The position numbers were made by a program, and so were the translations under genes. 64,000 nucleotides of DNA from a bacterium (GTDB taxonomy: Bacteria > Bacteroidota > Bacteroidia > Flavobacteriales_D > Crocinitomicaceae): assembly GCA_024742305.1 (NCBI GenBank), contig JANSYQ010000012.1, positions 37,387-101,386 of the forward strand, written 5' to 3'. Within the stretch, counting starts at the first letter, position 1; the number at the start of each line of letters is the position of its first letter. Below the pieces are notes generated by a model. That model saw nothing but the letters and a program-made list of their open reading frames with translations. It was not told the DNA's origin and searched no databases. Shown here piece by piece: positions 45,342 to 54,138 of this stretch.

Positions 45342-46262
45342 ATGGCAAAGAAAAGCGATCCTGGCTTAGGCACTCTGTACAACAGAGAAATCAAACGGAT
45401 GGTGAATCCGGATGGTAGTTACAACTTACGACGTCGAGGAGCGCTCCGTGGTATCAGAGACTTGTATAAATACCTGATTGAGCTTTCTTGGTGGATGTTT
45501 CTCCTGTACGCCTTGTTGTACTACTTGGTCATTAACTGTATTTTTTCTGTTCTATATTTGCTTGTAGGCGTTGATGGCATTTCAGGTATCAACCGCGATA
45601 TTCCCGACTTTTTTGATGCTTTCTTCTTCTCGGTCCAAACCTTTACTTCTGTGGGATATGGTACGATGTCTCCCACTAGTTTTGCTACCAATCTCGTGGG
45701 AACGTTAGAGTCCTTCGCAGGATTGATGAGTATCGCCTTGATTACGGGATTACTTTACGGTCGTTTTTCTCGACCAACAGCGAAAATTGCCTTCTCGAAA
45801 AACATTTTGATCACCCCCTACAAAGATGGGCAAGCCATGATGTTCAAGATGGTGAACAAGCGGGACTCCACTTTATTGAGTGCCGAAGTAAAAGTCATAT
45901 TGTTTATGGACAAAGGTGGCGAGGACGCCAATCAGTTTAACAAGGAATTTCATCGATTGGACCTAGAGTTGGAACAGATTCACTTTTTCCCGCTTTCATG
46001 GACGATTGTGCATGCCATAACAGAAGATTCGCCGTTTTGGGGTATGACGGTAGATGACCTACGAAAACGAAACGCCGAAGTATTGATTTTGGTAGAGGCC
46101 TTCGATGAAACGCACAGTCAAAGCGTGAAAGAAAAGAAAGGCTACGGCTCCGATCAGTGGCTGGAAGGATACAAATTTGATCGGAACTTCCGTGCTTCAG
46201 AAGTTGATGGAGTTTTGGAACTGCACATTAATGAATTGGATAATGTAGTTCCGATTGATTGA
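45342..46262 (+). CDS. KirBac-type inward rectifier potassium channel
   Basis: 306 residues. N-terminal slide helix (YKYLIELSWWMFLLYALLYYL as TM1 region), selectivity filter TSVGYGT at about 102-108, TM2 (ALITGLLYGRFSRP), and a cytoplasmic immunoglobulin-like domain (about 140-306: FRASEVDGVLELHINELD). Conducts K+ and is probably gated by lipid or pH. The start is set at ATG 45342, which fits the family N-terminus. Confidence 0.93.
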   Translation: MAKKSDPGLGTLYNREIKRMVNPDGSYNLRRRGALRGIRDLYKYLIELSWWMFLLYALLYYLVINCIFSVLYLLVGVDGISGINRDIPDFFDAFFFSVQTFTSVGYGTMSPTSFATNLVGTLESFAGLMSIALITGLLYGRFSRPTAKIAFSKNILITPYKDGQAMMFKMVNKRDSTLLSAEVKVILFMDKGGEDANQFNKEFHRLDLELEQIHFFPLSWTIVHAITEDSPFWGMTVDDLRKRNAEVLILVEAFDETHSQSVKEKKGYGSDQWLEGYKFDRNFRASEVDGVLELHINELDNVVPID

Positions 46263-46585
46263 AGATTCACAGCACTTTGTCAGCAGATGAGGAGGCACAT
46301 ACTTTCAATTATTATTCATGCTTGCTCTCCCTTTCGCTTCACAAGAAGGAGATTACCTGTTTAATGGCACCAATCAAACATGTAGATATGCTGAGATTGG
46401 ACTCGTTCGTATCCCCCTCCGAAGGGGGAAGTAGCTGGTTCCGTTCAAGAAGTAATTTATCAAAGGTCCAAGTTCTAGCGTAAAGAAGTTACCCAAGAAA
46501 TCAGTTCAGCATAGGAAGCTCGATTTTCTAAAATTAAAAGTTGCATCTGAACATTCGAGGAACTTTTTCTTACTTTTGATTTGTG
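46263..46585. other. Non-coding gap between KirBac and queE
   Basis: About 320 nt without a credible gene. It contains a perfect hairpin TCCCCCT / AGGGGGA (46412-46429) with no T tract, a short frame (46259-46483) that has no support, and the queE promoter at its end. Nothing else is apparent. Confidence 0.6.
46571..46578 (+). promoter_or_regulatory. queE -7 box TACTTTTG
   Basis: TACTTTTG lies 7 nt before the ATG at 46586, so the mRNA would be nearly leaderless. No good -33 TTG is at the normal distance. Confidence 0.5.
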
Positions 46586-47206
46586 ATGCAATTGGATTTC
46601 GACAGTACGCGTGAATTGCCAGTAATGGAGCAGTTTTACACCATTCAGGGTGAGGGAAGCTACAGTGGTCGCCCAGCGTATTTTATTCGATTGGCGGGCT
46701 GCGATGTTGGGTGTGTTTGGTGCGATGTAAAAGAAAGCTGGGATGCCGGCGAACATCAAATCATGCAGATTTCAAAACTTGTTGAAAACGTGACTGAAAC
46801 CAATACGGATTTCTGCGTTATCACTGGTGGAGAACCCGCTATGTATCCATTGAATACACTTATTGATGCCCTGAAATCGTACGGAATTGAAACGGCGATT
46901 GAAACCTCTGGGTGTTATCCTCTGCTGGGTGACATTGACTGGTATTGCTTCTCACCGAAGAAATTCAAAGCTCCAACTGATGAGGCTTACACGAAGGCCA
47001 ACGAACTCAAAGTGGTGATTGCTCACCCTTCCGATTTTGAATGGGCAGAAGGACATGCAGCCAAAGTTTCGAAAGACTGCCAATTATTCTTACAACCCGA
47101 GTGGTCGAAACAGGAACGGTTTTTGCCTCAGATCATTGATTACATTAAATCGCATCCGCAATGGCGCGTGTCCTTGCAGACGCATAAGTTCATGAACATA
47201 CCTTAA
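46586..47206 (+). CDS. queE: 7-carboxy-7-deazaguanine synthase
   Basis: 206 residues, radical SAM enzyme of queuosine synthesis; converts 6-carboxytetrahydropterin. The CxxxCxxC cluster is Cys39, Cys43, Cys46 (AGCDVGCVWCDVK). Other features: FYTIQGEGSYSGRPAYFIRLAG, ITGGEPAMYP and IETSGCYPL. The ATG at 46586 is preferred to a GTG at 46583. Other queuosine genes are not in view. It is followed after 2 nt by the OmpA-family gene. Confidence 0.95.
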   Translation: MQLDFDSTRELPVMEQFYTIQGEGSYSGRPAYFIRLAGCDVGCVWCDVKESWDAGEHQIMQISKLVENVTETNTDFCVITGGEPAMYPLNTLIDALKSYGIETAIETSGCYPLLGDIDWYCFSPKKFKAPTDEAYTKANELKVVIAHPSDFEWAEGHAAKVSKDCQLFLQPEWSKQERFLPQIIDYIKSHPQWRVSLQTHKFMNIP

Positions 47207-47208
47207 CC

Positions 47209-49227
47209 ATGATAAAATATTTCTATACTCTTTTTCTTGCCCTAGCAATAGTTGGTTGCGCCGAAGCACAAGTGGGATACTCGACCAAAGACAAAAAAGC
47301 CATCAAGTATTTTGAGGCTGGAAAAACAGCCCCGAATGATGAACGCGAAGAAGGCGCGAGAGAACCGAACTATCAGGCGGGCATTGAATACATGGAAAAA
47401 GCACTTGACCGCGATCCAAATTTCGTGGAAGCACATTTGCTCAAGGCCGAACTACACGAGTTCAAAAGAGAATATGCTCAGGCCATTGTTCACTATGAAA
47501 AGTCGCTCGAATTGAACCCCAACTTTCTGCGTTCAGGCGCCACTTATTTCTTCTTGGGCAATTTGCAGCACATGGAGGGCGATTACGAAAACGCCATTAA
47601 AAACTTAGACATCTATCTACAAAATAGAAATGCCAATCCTGAGCTGCAGCAAAAGGCTTCGGTTATTAGAGCCAATGCGGCTTTCGCTAAACACGCTGTG
47701 GAGAATCCTCTCCCCTTTGAACCCATCAATGTAGGGCCCGGCATTAACACCGAAAACCCGGAATACTTCCCAACCATCACGGTGGACGGCGAAACAATTT
47801 TGTTCACGCGACGCATAAAAGACGGACGCGTTCAAGGACGTTTCAAAGAACAAGAAGACTTCTTCGTTTCTCAATTGGCAAACAAAGTATGGCAAACGGC
47901 AACCCCCATGCCTACGAACGTGAACACGGTCAATAACGAGGGTGCCCCAACTATTGCACCTGATGGAAGAACGCTCATCTTCGTGGGGTGTGCCGATCAA
48001 TTTGGTTCGTATGGTGACAATCGTGGTGGACGTGGAAGCTGTGATTTATTTATTACGAAGAAGTTGGGAAGTCGATGGACCGATCCTGAAAACCTCCCGG
48101 GAACCTTGAACACCTTGCACTGGGAAACACAACCGTCGCTCTCTTCTGATGGTAAAACCTTGTACTTCATTCGAGGAATTCGAGGTCGCAACGCAACGAA
48201 CAATTCGGATATTTATGTCTCTCACCTCCAGCCCAACGGAGAATGGAGTACTGCAGAAAAATTGCCGGATCACATCAATACACCGGGACGTGAAGAGTCT
48301 GTGGTAATTCATCCTGATGGAAAAACGCTCTATTTTGCCTCTCGTGGACACATCGGGATGGGCGGTTCGGATATCTACGTTACGCGAATGAACGACAAAG
48401 GAGAATGGTCGATGCCGGAAAACTTAGGCTACCCAATTAACACGAAGAATGATGAAAACTCACTGATGGTAGGACCGGATGGAGAAGTCGCATTTTTCGC
48501 CTCGGATCGTGAAGGTGGTTATGGAGACTTGGACATCTACTACTTCATCATGCCTGAGAATATGCGTCCGACCAAAACACTTTATTTCGAAGGATTGGTT
48601 TACGATATCAATACCAAACGACCAATTCCAGGGAAATTTAGATTGGTGGATATCGAAACGGGAAAGGAAGTGATTTATTCGGAAGCGGACCCTATTAGCG
48701 GTGAGTTTACCGTGTCTTTGCCTGTGAACAAAGAATACGCATTGACTGTCGAGTATCCGGGATACGCCTTCTACTCCGATAATTTCAATATGCTTGAACC
48801 GGAAGGAATGGATGCCTTCCACAAAGACGTGCCGTTGGTTCCTATTGGTTCAGAAACCGGAAAAGGAATTCCTTTGGCGAACGTATTCTTCGATTTGGAC
48901 AAATCGACCTTGCGCAAGAAATCGTTTGTGGAGTTGAACAAATTGGTGTCGTTTATGAATGAAAATCCCGAATACAATTTTGAAATTGGCGGGCATACCG
49001 ATTCACGCGGTAACAACAACCAGCAACTATCGGAAGACAGAGCGAAATCCGTGAAAGATTACTTGGTTAGCAAGGGCATTGCGCCGGAGCGCCTAACATC
49101 TAAAGGATACGGAAGCTCTCAACCAATCAATACCGATGCTGCCATTGAAGCTTTGGCAACGACGGAGGAAAAAGAAGCGGCACATCAACAAAACCGACGT
49201 GTTGAATACAGAATTGTGAGCAAATGA
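47209..49227 (+). CDS. PorE-like OmpA-family lipoprotein (TPR, propeller, CRD, OmpA)
   Basis: 672 residues. SPII-type signal with lipobox IVGC. Order: TPR repeats (about 65-160), a PD40/WD40-like propeller (about 180-440, repeated GKTLYFIRG-type blades), a carboxypeptidase-regulatory-like beta domain (about 455-545) and an OmpA peptidoglycan-binding domain (about 558-672: FFDLDKSTLRKKSF, GGHTDSRGNNNQQLSEDRA). This is the architecture of PorE of the T9SS, which links the secretion motor to peptidoglycan. Paralogues are common, so the PorE role is likely but not certain. Confidence 0.85.
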   Translation: MIKYFYTLFLALAIVGCAEAQVGYSTKDKKAIKYFEAGKTAPNDEREEGAREPNYQAGIEYMEKALDRDPNFVEAHLLKAELHEFKREYAQAIVHYEKSLELNPNFLRSGATYFFLGNLQHMEGDYENAIKNLDIYLQNRNANPELQQKASVIRANAAFAKHAVENPLPFEPINVGPGINTENPEYFPTITVDGETILFTRRIKDGRVQGRFKEQEDFFVSQLANKVWQTATPMPTNVNTVNNEGAPTIAPDGRTLIFVGCADQFGSYGDNRGGRGSCDLFITKKLGSRWTDPENLPGTLNTLHWETQPSLSSDGKTLYFIRGIRGRNATNNSDIYVSHLQPNGEWSTAEKLPDHINTPGREESVVIHPDGKTLYFASRGHIGMGGSDIYVTRMNDKGEWSMPENLGYPINTKNDENSLMVGPDGEVAFFASDREGGYGDLDIYYFIMPENMRPTKTLYFEGLVYDINTKRPIPGKFRLVDIETGKEVIYSEADPISGEFTVSLPVNKEYALTVEYPGYAFYSDNFNMLEPEGMDAFHKDVPLVPIGSETGKGIPLANVFFDLDKSTLRKKSFVELNKLVSFMNENPEYNFEIGGHTDSRGNNNQQLSEDRAKSVKDYLVSKGIAPERLTSKGYGSSQPINTDAAIEALATTEEKEAAHQQNRRVEYRIVSK

Positions 49228-50180
49228 TACATTTTATTCGTCTGACGCGTCCCCTCAACATGATCATCATTGCGCTGACCATGTACGGACTTGGATGGTT
49301 TTTTGATGGTATGCTCAAAGACCCAGCAGTAGGGATTCGATCCTTAGACTTCTTCCTTTTGGTCTTCAGTACCACGCTAATTGCCGCGGCAGGTAACATT
49401 ATCAACGACTATTTTGATCGCAAAGCGGACCGCATCAACAAACCTGAGAAATTGATCATTGGGAAGTTTGTCAAACGACGCATCGCCATCGTTACGCACG
49501 TCTTCATCAATCTAATTGCTTTCAGCATCGCCGCATATCTTAGTTGGAAACTGGAAACCTTTGGCTACGTATTCATTCACCTGATGACGATCAACATGCT
49601 GTGGTTCTATTCCATGTACTTCAAGCGGAAGTTCCTTATCGGGAACATCATGATTGCTGGAATGACTGCTTTGGTTCCGCTACTCGTTGGTTTTTACTAC
49701 GATCAATCCATTTCTTCTGGAGCCCTGGAGGTGAGCAACTTCAATGATGGTCTGACCTTCATCTCGGTAAAAATCATGATTCTTGTCCTCAGCGTTGTAC
49801 TGGGCGGATTCGCATTTATCATCAACCTAGGAAGGGAAATTATTAAGGACATGGAAGACGTTCCGGGAGATGAAGTCCTGAAAGCGCGCACCATTCCCAT
49901 TGTTTTGGGCATTAAAAGTTCTCGGTGGATCGTAACGGTTATTTTGCTCTTCGCCGCCGCCCTAACCGTTCTTTTGGTCCTGATGTTTCCGAACATTGGA
50001 ACCGTTGGATTTTTGCCGCTCTTTACCTCGGGCATCTTGGTAGTTGTTGCGATTATCACTATTTTTCTTGGCGATACAAAACAACACTACAAACTTGCCA
50101 ATAATTGGTTGAAACTAGCGATGGTTGCTGGTTTGATAACACCCGTTATTTGGAGGCTGTTATTTTACTATGACGCATAA
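49224..50180 (+). CDS. UbiA-family prenyltransferase
   Basis: 318 residues, about nine transmembrane helices. Two Asp-rich motifs: NDYFDRKADRIN (about 61-72) and IKDMEDVPGD (about 205-215), needed for Mg and the prenyl diphosphate. In Bacteroidota this group is often labelled geranylgeranylglycerol-phosphate geranylgeranyltransferase; the acceptor cannot be read from sequence. It overlaps the OmpA gene by 4 nt and maf by 11 nt. Confidence 0.87.
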   Translation: MIHFIRLTRPLNMIIIALTMYGLGWFFDGMLKDPAVGIRSLDFFLLVFSTTLIAAAGNIINDYFDRKADRINKPEKLIIGKFVKRRIAIVTHVFINLIAFSIAAYLSWKLETFGYVFIHLMTINMLWFYSMYFKRKFLIGNIMIAGMTALVPLLVGFYYDQSISSGALEVSNFNDGLTFISVKIMILVLSVVLGGFAFIINLGREIIKDMEDVPGDEVLKARTIPIVLGIKSSRWIVTVILLFAAALTVLLVLMFPNIGTVGFLPLFTSGILVVVAIITIFLGDTKQHYKLANNWLKLAMVAGLITPVIWRLLFYYDA

Positions 50181-50736
50181 TACACTAGTTCTAGGGTCCA
50201 AATCGCCGCGCAGACAAGCATTAATTGGTGAATTGGGATTCCCCGTTGAAATTCGCATCGATGAAATAGACGAAATCTATCCAAGCGATTTAGCTCCTGA
50301 AAAAGTTCCCGAATACCTCGCAAAGTTGAAGGCACAACCGCTACTTCCAACGCTAAAGGCTAATGAAATATTAGTCACTTCAGACACCATCGTTTTACTG
50401 GATGGAAACGTAGTTGGAAAACCGAAAGACAGAAATGAATCCATTGGAATGTTGGAATCATTATCAGGAAGATCGCATACAGTAATTACCGGAGTTCACT
50501 TGGCTTCTACTGACAAACAAGCACATTTTTCGACCGTTACGGAAGTCTTCTTCTCCAACTTATCAAAAGAAGATATTCTGCATTATGTGGATGAGCATCA
50601 ACCTTTCGACAAAGCGGGTTCTTATGGAATTCAGGAATGGCTTGGGTACATCGGCGTTTCCAAAATTGAAGGATGCTATTACAACGTAATGGGACTGCCT
50701 TTGCACGATCTCTACAGAGCCCTAAAGTCGTTTTAA
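50170..50736 (+). CDS. Maf-family nucleotide pyrophosphatase
   Basis: 188 residues. Hydrolyses modified or non-canonical NTPs. Signatures: LGSKSPRRQALI, SDTIVLLDGNVVGKPKDRNES, LSGRSHTVITGV and GSYGIQEWLGYIGV with the conserved catalytic Asp (DKAGSYGIQ). In the m5U/dTTP-type subgroup (YhdE-like) by motif. Start overlaps the prenyltransferase gene by 11 nt. Confidence 0.93.
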   Translation: MTHNTLVLGSKSPRRQALIGELGFPVEIRIDEIDEIYPSDLAPEKVPEYLAKLKAQPLLPTLKANEILVTSDTIVLLDGNVVGKPKDRNESIGMLESLSGRSHTVITGVHLASTDKQAHFSTVTEVFFSNLSKEDILHYVDEHQPFDKAGSYGIQEWLGYIGVSKIEGCYYNVMGLPLHDLYRALKSF

Positions 50737-50739
50737 CCA

Positions 50740-51651
50740 ATGCGAAATTTACTCTTTATCGCTTCCCTCCTGCTGTTGGCATCGTGTTCTTCCAATGAAT
50801 ACGAAGCGGAAGATCAATTGTACGCATGCTTGGAGAAAAAAGCGCAAAAAGAGGGCTTCAATCTTGATAACGAAGTCGAAAAGTTGGAAAGCGCATTCAT
50901 CAAAGCTGGACTCCTAAAATCAGATTCGGGCGAAGACAAGATTGCGTATTTCAAAAAGGTAATTGAAAAAGGACAGATCTCGCTACCTCATGGATCCTTT
51001 GACACGTACAAAAACGTACAGAAAGTTTTCTTTCAATGGAGCGATTGCAAAAATGGACTTGACGATGAGTTGTACCAAGGCTCTCGGATCAAACGACTAC
51101 AAGATGCCGTGAACGAAAGTATTGCGAAGGGAACTATTTCTCCCGTGGCTGGCGCACAGGCCCTATTGGATCAATTGACAGCCGAAGACTTGGAACACCC
51201 TTTCTTTAGAACATTGACCTTGGTTTTTCTCGCCAGCATGCTGGAAAAGGATACTTCTTACATTCGAAGCATCCCGAAGAAATTGAAGAATGTTCCTCCT
51301 GCTCCCGTCGTAGATCCTAAAGACATTACAACCATTGCCGTGAATGACAGCAATCGACTTACCTTTAATGGAGAGTTCATCAATCCGGATGAAATTACCG
51401 TTCAACTTGTTCCGATTTTAAAACAATTTGAAGAGAACGATGAACAGCACATTCGAATTCAGGTAAAACAGAATACAACGTACAAACTGTTCGCAAAAAT
51501 TCATTCATCAATTGAAGCGGCTCACCAAGAGGTATTGAATTATTTCAGTCAAATAGAACACAAAAAGTCCTTCAAGCAACTAACGGAAGAAGAGCAAAAC
51601 GAACTCAAAAAGAAGCATCCTGCTCGTGTGGTTGAAGGGAAACCGGATTGA
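50740..51651 (+). CDS. Lipoprotein with C-terminal ExbD/TolR-like domain
   Basis: 303 residues. SPII signal, lipobox LLASC. Residues about 20-190 are helical and unrecognised. Residues about 195-300 look like the periplasmic domain of Bacteroidota ExbD/TolR: a TIAVNDSNRLTFNGEFI start, IRIQVKQNTTYKLFAKIHSSI, then the typical end KSFKQLTEEEQNELKKKHPARV. True ExbD has an N-terminal transmembrane helix; here a lipid anchor replaces it, and no exbB is adjacent. A role in controlling TonB/ExbBD or peptidoglycan contact is inference. Confidence 0.75.
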   Translation: MRNLLFIASLLLLASCSSNEYEAEDQLYACLEKKAQKEGFNLDNEVEKLESAFIKAGLLKSDSGEDKIAYFKKVIEKGQISLPHGSFDTYKNVQKVFFQWSDCKNGLDDELYQGSRIKRLQDAVNESIAKGTISPVAGAQALLDQLTAEDLEHPFFRTLTLVFLASMLEKDTSYIRSIPKKLKNVPPAPVVDPKDITTIAVNDSNRLTFNGEFINPDEITVQLVPILKQFEENDEQHIRIQVKQNTTYKLFAKIHSSIEAAHQEVLNYFSQIEHKKSFKQLTEEEQNELKKKHPARVVEGKPD

Positions 51652-51686
51652 AGGGAAATTGGTAGGTTTTGAGAACACGGATGAAA

Positions 51687-51815
51687 TCACCACAAAGGCA
51701 CGGGGCATAGTGTAGAACCATAGACACATAAGGAACACTATGGATTATGACGTCGTCATTAATTGGTACTACTCTTCATAAAGCATTCTCAGTGTCCTTT
51801 GTGCCTTTGTGGTGA
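51687..51815. repeat. Dispersed inverted-repeat element, copy B
   Basis: Ends: TCACCACAAAGGCAC on the left and its perfect reverse complement GTGCCTTTGTGGTGA on the right. The core has GGAACACTATGG and TTATGAC, shared (in inverse orientation) with copy A at 24439-24583. Part lies just before the pseudouridine synthase promoter. Confidence 0.65.
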
Positions 51816-51853
51816 AAAAAAAATGACCTTACCATTAACTACGAAATCGTCCC

Positions 51854-51880
51854 TTGATCAGGAATTCCTTTGTACTTTTG
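51854..51880 (+). promoter_or_regulatory. Promoter of the pseudouridine synthase gene, probably leaderless
   Basis: TTG at 51854, 16-nt spacer, TACTTTTG at 51873. The start codon ATG is at 51887, about where transcription would begin. Confidence 0.55.
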
Positions 51881-51886
51881 CCCCAA

Positions 51887-53572
51887 ATGACGGACGACGC
51901 CCAAACATCTTGTTTCACGCCTTTTCGAAATTCTATCGCCGCAATTCCCTTGCCTGCTCGGTTTACCTTCCCGTTTTATTACGAACCGCATGAACTAAGT
52001 CGATTGGCTGCACAGGAATTGCAAGAACGACTATCTTCTGAAGATTTTCAGCACAACTTTGGTTTGGAAGGCAATCCTGACGGAGATGTTATCGGAAAAA
52101 TGTTTGGTGTATTGGTCGTGAAAAACCGCTTGGGAGAATTGGGCTACCTTTCTGCATTTTCAGGAAAACTGGGTAATTCGAATCATCACCCAGGGTTTGT
52201 TCCTCCCGTGTTCGACATGCTGGAAGAAGGCAATTTTTTTCAGGAAGGCATGGCGTATTTGAGAGAACTCAATCAAAAGGTGCGCGATATGGAAAGCAGT
52301 CCCGAGTTTCTTTCCATGCAATCCAATCACGAAGCCTTGGTGCATCGCGGTGATACAGAAATTGAAACGTTCCGCGATGAAATGCGTGCGAAAAAGCGCT
52401 TACGGAAAGAAAAACGACAGCAATTACCGACGGACATGAACGCTACCGAGCGTGCCATCATCGAAAACGAGCTGATTCGCGAAAGTTTGTCGTACAAACA
52501 CCAGTTGCGCATTTTACTGGCGGAATGGAACACGAAAAGGGAGATGTCGCAGGCGAAAATAGATACGCAAATCTCCATTTTAGAGAACTTGAAAGAGCAG
52601 CGAAAAACGTTGTCTAATGATCTGCAACGACGAATTTTCAGCGAGTATGCCTTCCTAAATGCTAAGGGAAATGCTAAAAATCTCTTGGACATCTTTCAAG
52701 ATTTACAACTGGACCCTCCGGCCGGAGCGGGAGAATGTGCGGCGCCGAAACTGCTGCAATACGCCTTCGAAAACCAACTCACGCCCATTTGCATGGCGGA
52801 ATTTTGGTGGGGAGAATCGCCGAAGTCGGAAATTCGAAAACACGGTCAGTTCTACCCTTCTTGTCGCGGTAAATGCGAACCTATTTTGGGACACATGTTG
52901 GTCGGTTTGGACGTTGACCCCAATCCGATTTTGAAAAAGCCCGACTTCGTTCCTCCGCTGAACATTGTTTACGAGGACGATTTCTTGGTGGTGGTCAACA
53001 AACCCTCGGGCATACTCAGTGTTCCGGGGAAATCGGACCTTCCCGACATGTACTCCATGGTGCGAGAAAAGTATCCCAATGCCGAAGAACCGATGATTGT
53101 GCATCGCTTAGACATGGCGACTTCGGGAGTGTTGTTGTTCACCAAAACGAAAGCGGCGAATAAGTTCATGCAGCAGCAATTCATCAAAAAAACGATTTCG
53201 AAACGTTACGTGGCGCTGTTGGATGGCACTTTGGAATCCGACGAGGGAGAAATTGATTTACCGCTTCGCCTCGATTTGAACGATCGCCCGCGCCAACTTG
53301 TCTGCTACGATTACGGAAAAGAAGCCAAAACGCGTTACAAAGTTGTTGATCGCCTTTACGGAAAAACACGCATCCACTTCTTCCCTATTACGGGTCGCAC
53401 GCACCAACTACGCGTTCACGCAGCGCACCCTAATGGACTCAACATGCCCATCATCGGCGATGATTTGTACGGAAAACGTGATGCGCGCTTGCATTTACAC
53501 GCGGAGGAAATTACGTTCTTGCATCCAGAGACACGGGAGGAGACGACGGTTCGGGCTGAGGTGGGGTTTTAG
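51887..53572 (+). CDS. Long RluA-family pseudouridine synthase
   Basis: 561 residues. C-terminal RluA catalytic domain (about 345-555) with the Asp motif IVHRLDMATSGVLLF (about 403-417), ITGRTHQLRVHA and the last HLHAEEITF. The N-terminal about 340 residues hold an unrecognised domain and a long charged coiled coil (about 150-255). This longer form occurs in Bacteroidota and is annotated as tRNA/rRNA pseudouridine synthase; the target is unknown. Start set at ATG 51887 by the promoter position. The cassette array begins about 80 nt downstream. Confidence 0.88.
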   Translation: MTDDAQTSCFTPFRNSIAAIPLPARFTFPFYYEPHELSRLAAQELQERLSSEDFQHNFGLEGNPDGDVIGKMFGVLVVKNRLGELGYLSAFSGKLGNSNHHPGFVPPVFDMLEEGNFFQEGMAYLRELNQKVRDMESSPEFLSMQSNHEALVHRGDTEIETFRDEMRAKKRLRKEKRQQLPTDMNATERAIIENELIRESLSYKHQLRILLAEWNTKREMSQAKIDTQISILENLKEQRKTLSNDLQRRIFSEYAFLNAKGNAKNLLDIFQDLQLDPPAGAGECAAPKLLQYAFENQLTPICMAEFWWGESPKSEIRKHGQFYPSCRGKCEPILGHMLVGLDVDPNPILKKPDFVPPLNIVYEDDFLVVVNKPSGILSVPGKSDLPDMYSMVREKYPNAEEPMIVHRLDMATSGVLLFTKTKAANKFMQQQFIKKTISKRYVALLDGTLESDEGEIDLPLRLDLNDRPRQLVCYDYGKEAKTRYKVVDRLYGKTRIHFFPITGRTHQLRVHAAHPNGLNMPIIGDDLYGKRDARLHLHAEEITFLHPETREETTVRAEVGF

Positions 53573-53649
53573 GGGAAACGTGGCGCTTTATATGCTCATT
53601 GGGGCTTATATGAGGCATAAAGTGTTACTTTAATGGCGTATATAAGTAA

Positions 53650-53663
53650 GTTAGTAACAATGG
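53650..53663 (+). other. Left boundary of the cassette array
   Basis: GTTAGTAACAATGG has the form of the GTTAnnn(n)CAAT motif that follows each attC. The sequence before it lacks the L' arm and hairpin of the other sites, so it may be an attI-like or secondary insertion site rather than an attC. Confidence 0.55.
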
Positions 53664-53670
53664 AAATCAC

Positions 53671-54030
53671 ATGAAATTTACGTTTAACTCCCTTTGTTTA
53701 TCAATAATCTTTTTGTTCTTCTTTCTTTCCTGTTCCTCACCTAGGCTCAAGCAAGATGGTATTTATGTGCATCGATTCAAAGATGCGCACAATAGAACCA
53801 TTTCTATAGAAGGCGACACAACATTACATTTTCAGAATAATGTTTCTATGATGTTTGTGGATATACAAACATCATGTGACGTCAGTGGCAGAATTATTAG
53901 GGTTTCACAAAAATCAAAGGATTCTTTGGACGAAATAGAACAGTTAGTGTATCCGCCATCAATAATTAGAATTAAAAATTCGCGCACTTTGAATGTAGAC
54001 GGCTTAAAATATAAGTTTGCAAGAAGGTAG
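53671..54030 (+). CDS. Cassette 1: small lipoprotein
   Basis: 119 residues. SPII signal with lipobox FFLSC. A short mature part with no family I recognise; some beta-strand character (GIYVHRFKDAHNRTISIEGD). The ATG is 20 nt inside the cassette, just after its 5' boundary. Like most cassette genes, it ends shortly (9 nt) before its attC. Confidence 0.7.
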   Translation: MKFTFNSLCLSIIFLFFFLSCSSPRLKQDGIYVHRFKDAHNRTISIEGDTTLHFQNNVSMMFVDIQTSCDVSGRIIRVSQKSKDSLDEIEQLVYPPSIIRIKNSRTLNVDGLKYKFARR

Positions 54031-54039
54031 CATGGAGAA

Positions 54040-54122
54040 TGTTACTAACACGCGCTAAGCTTTATGCCGAAAAGTGCTATATTCGAGAGACGGCACAAAG
54101 CCTAGCGCCAGCCGTTATAAGT
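54040..54122 (+). repeat. attC1
   Basis: R'' TGTTACTAAC (54040), L'' GCGCTAAGC, second stem TTTATGCCG / CGGCACAAA, loop with TATATTCGA (54078), L' GCCTAGCGC and R' GTTATAA (54114). R'' is an exact reverse complement of GTTAGTAACA at the start of cassette 1 (53650). Confidence 0.85.
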
Positions 54123-54138
54123 AATAGATAACCACACC

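Noticed and set aside
46259..46483. A short open frame after the KirBac gene
   Set aside because: It starts from TTG, has no ribosome site, no recognisable domain and low-complexity composition; it overlaps a hairpin.
53573..53649. An integrase gene or attI promoter before the first cassette
   Set aside because: The gap between the pseudouridine synthase gene and the array is about 80 nt with no room for a gene, and no tyrosine recombinase is encoded in the window.
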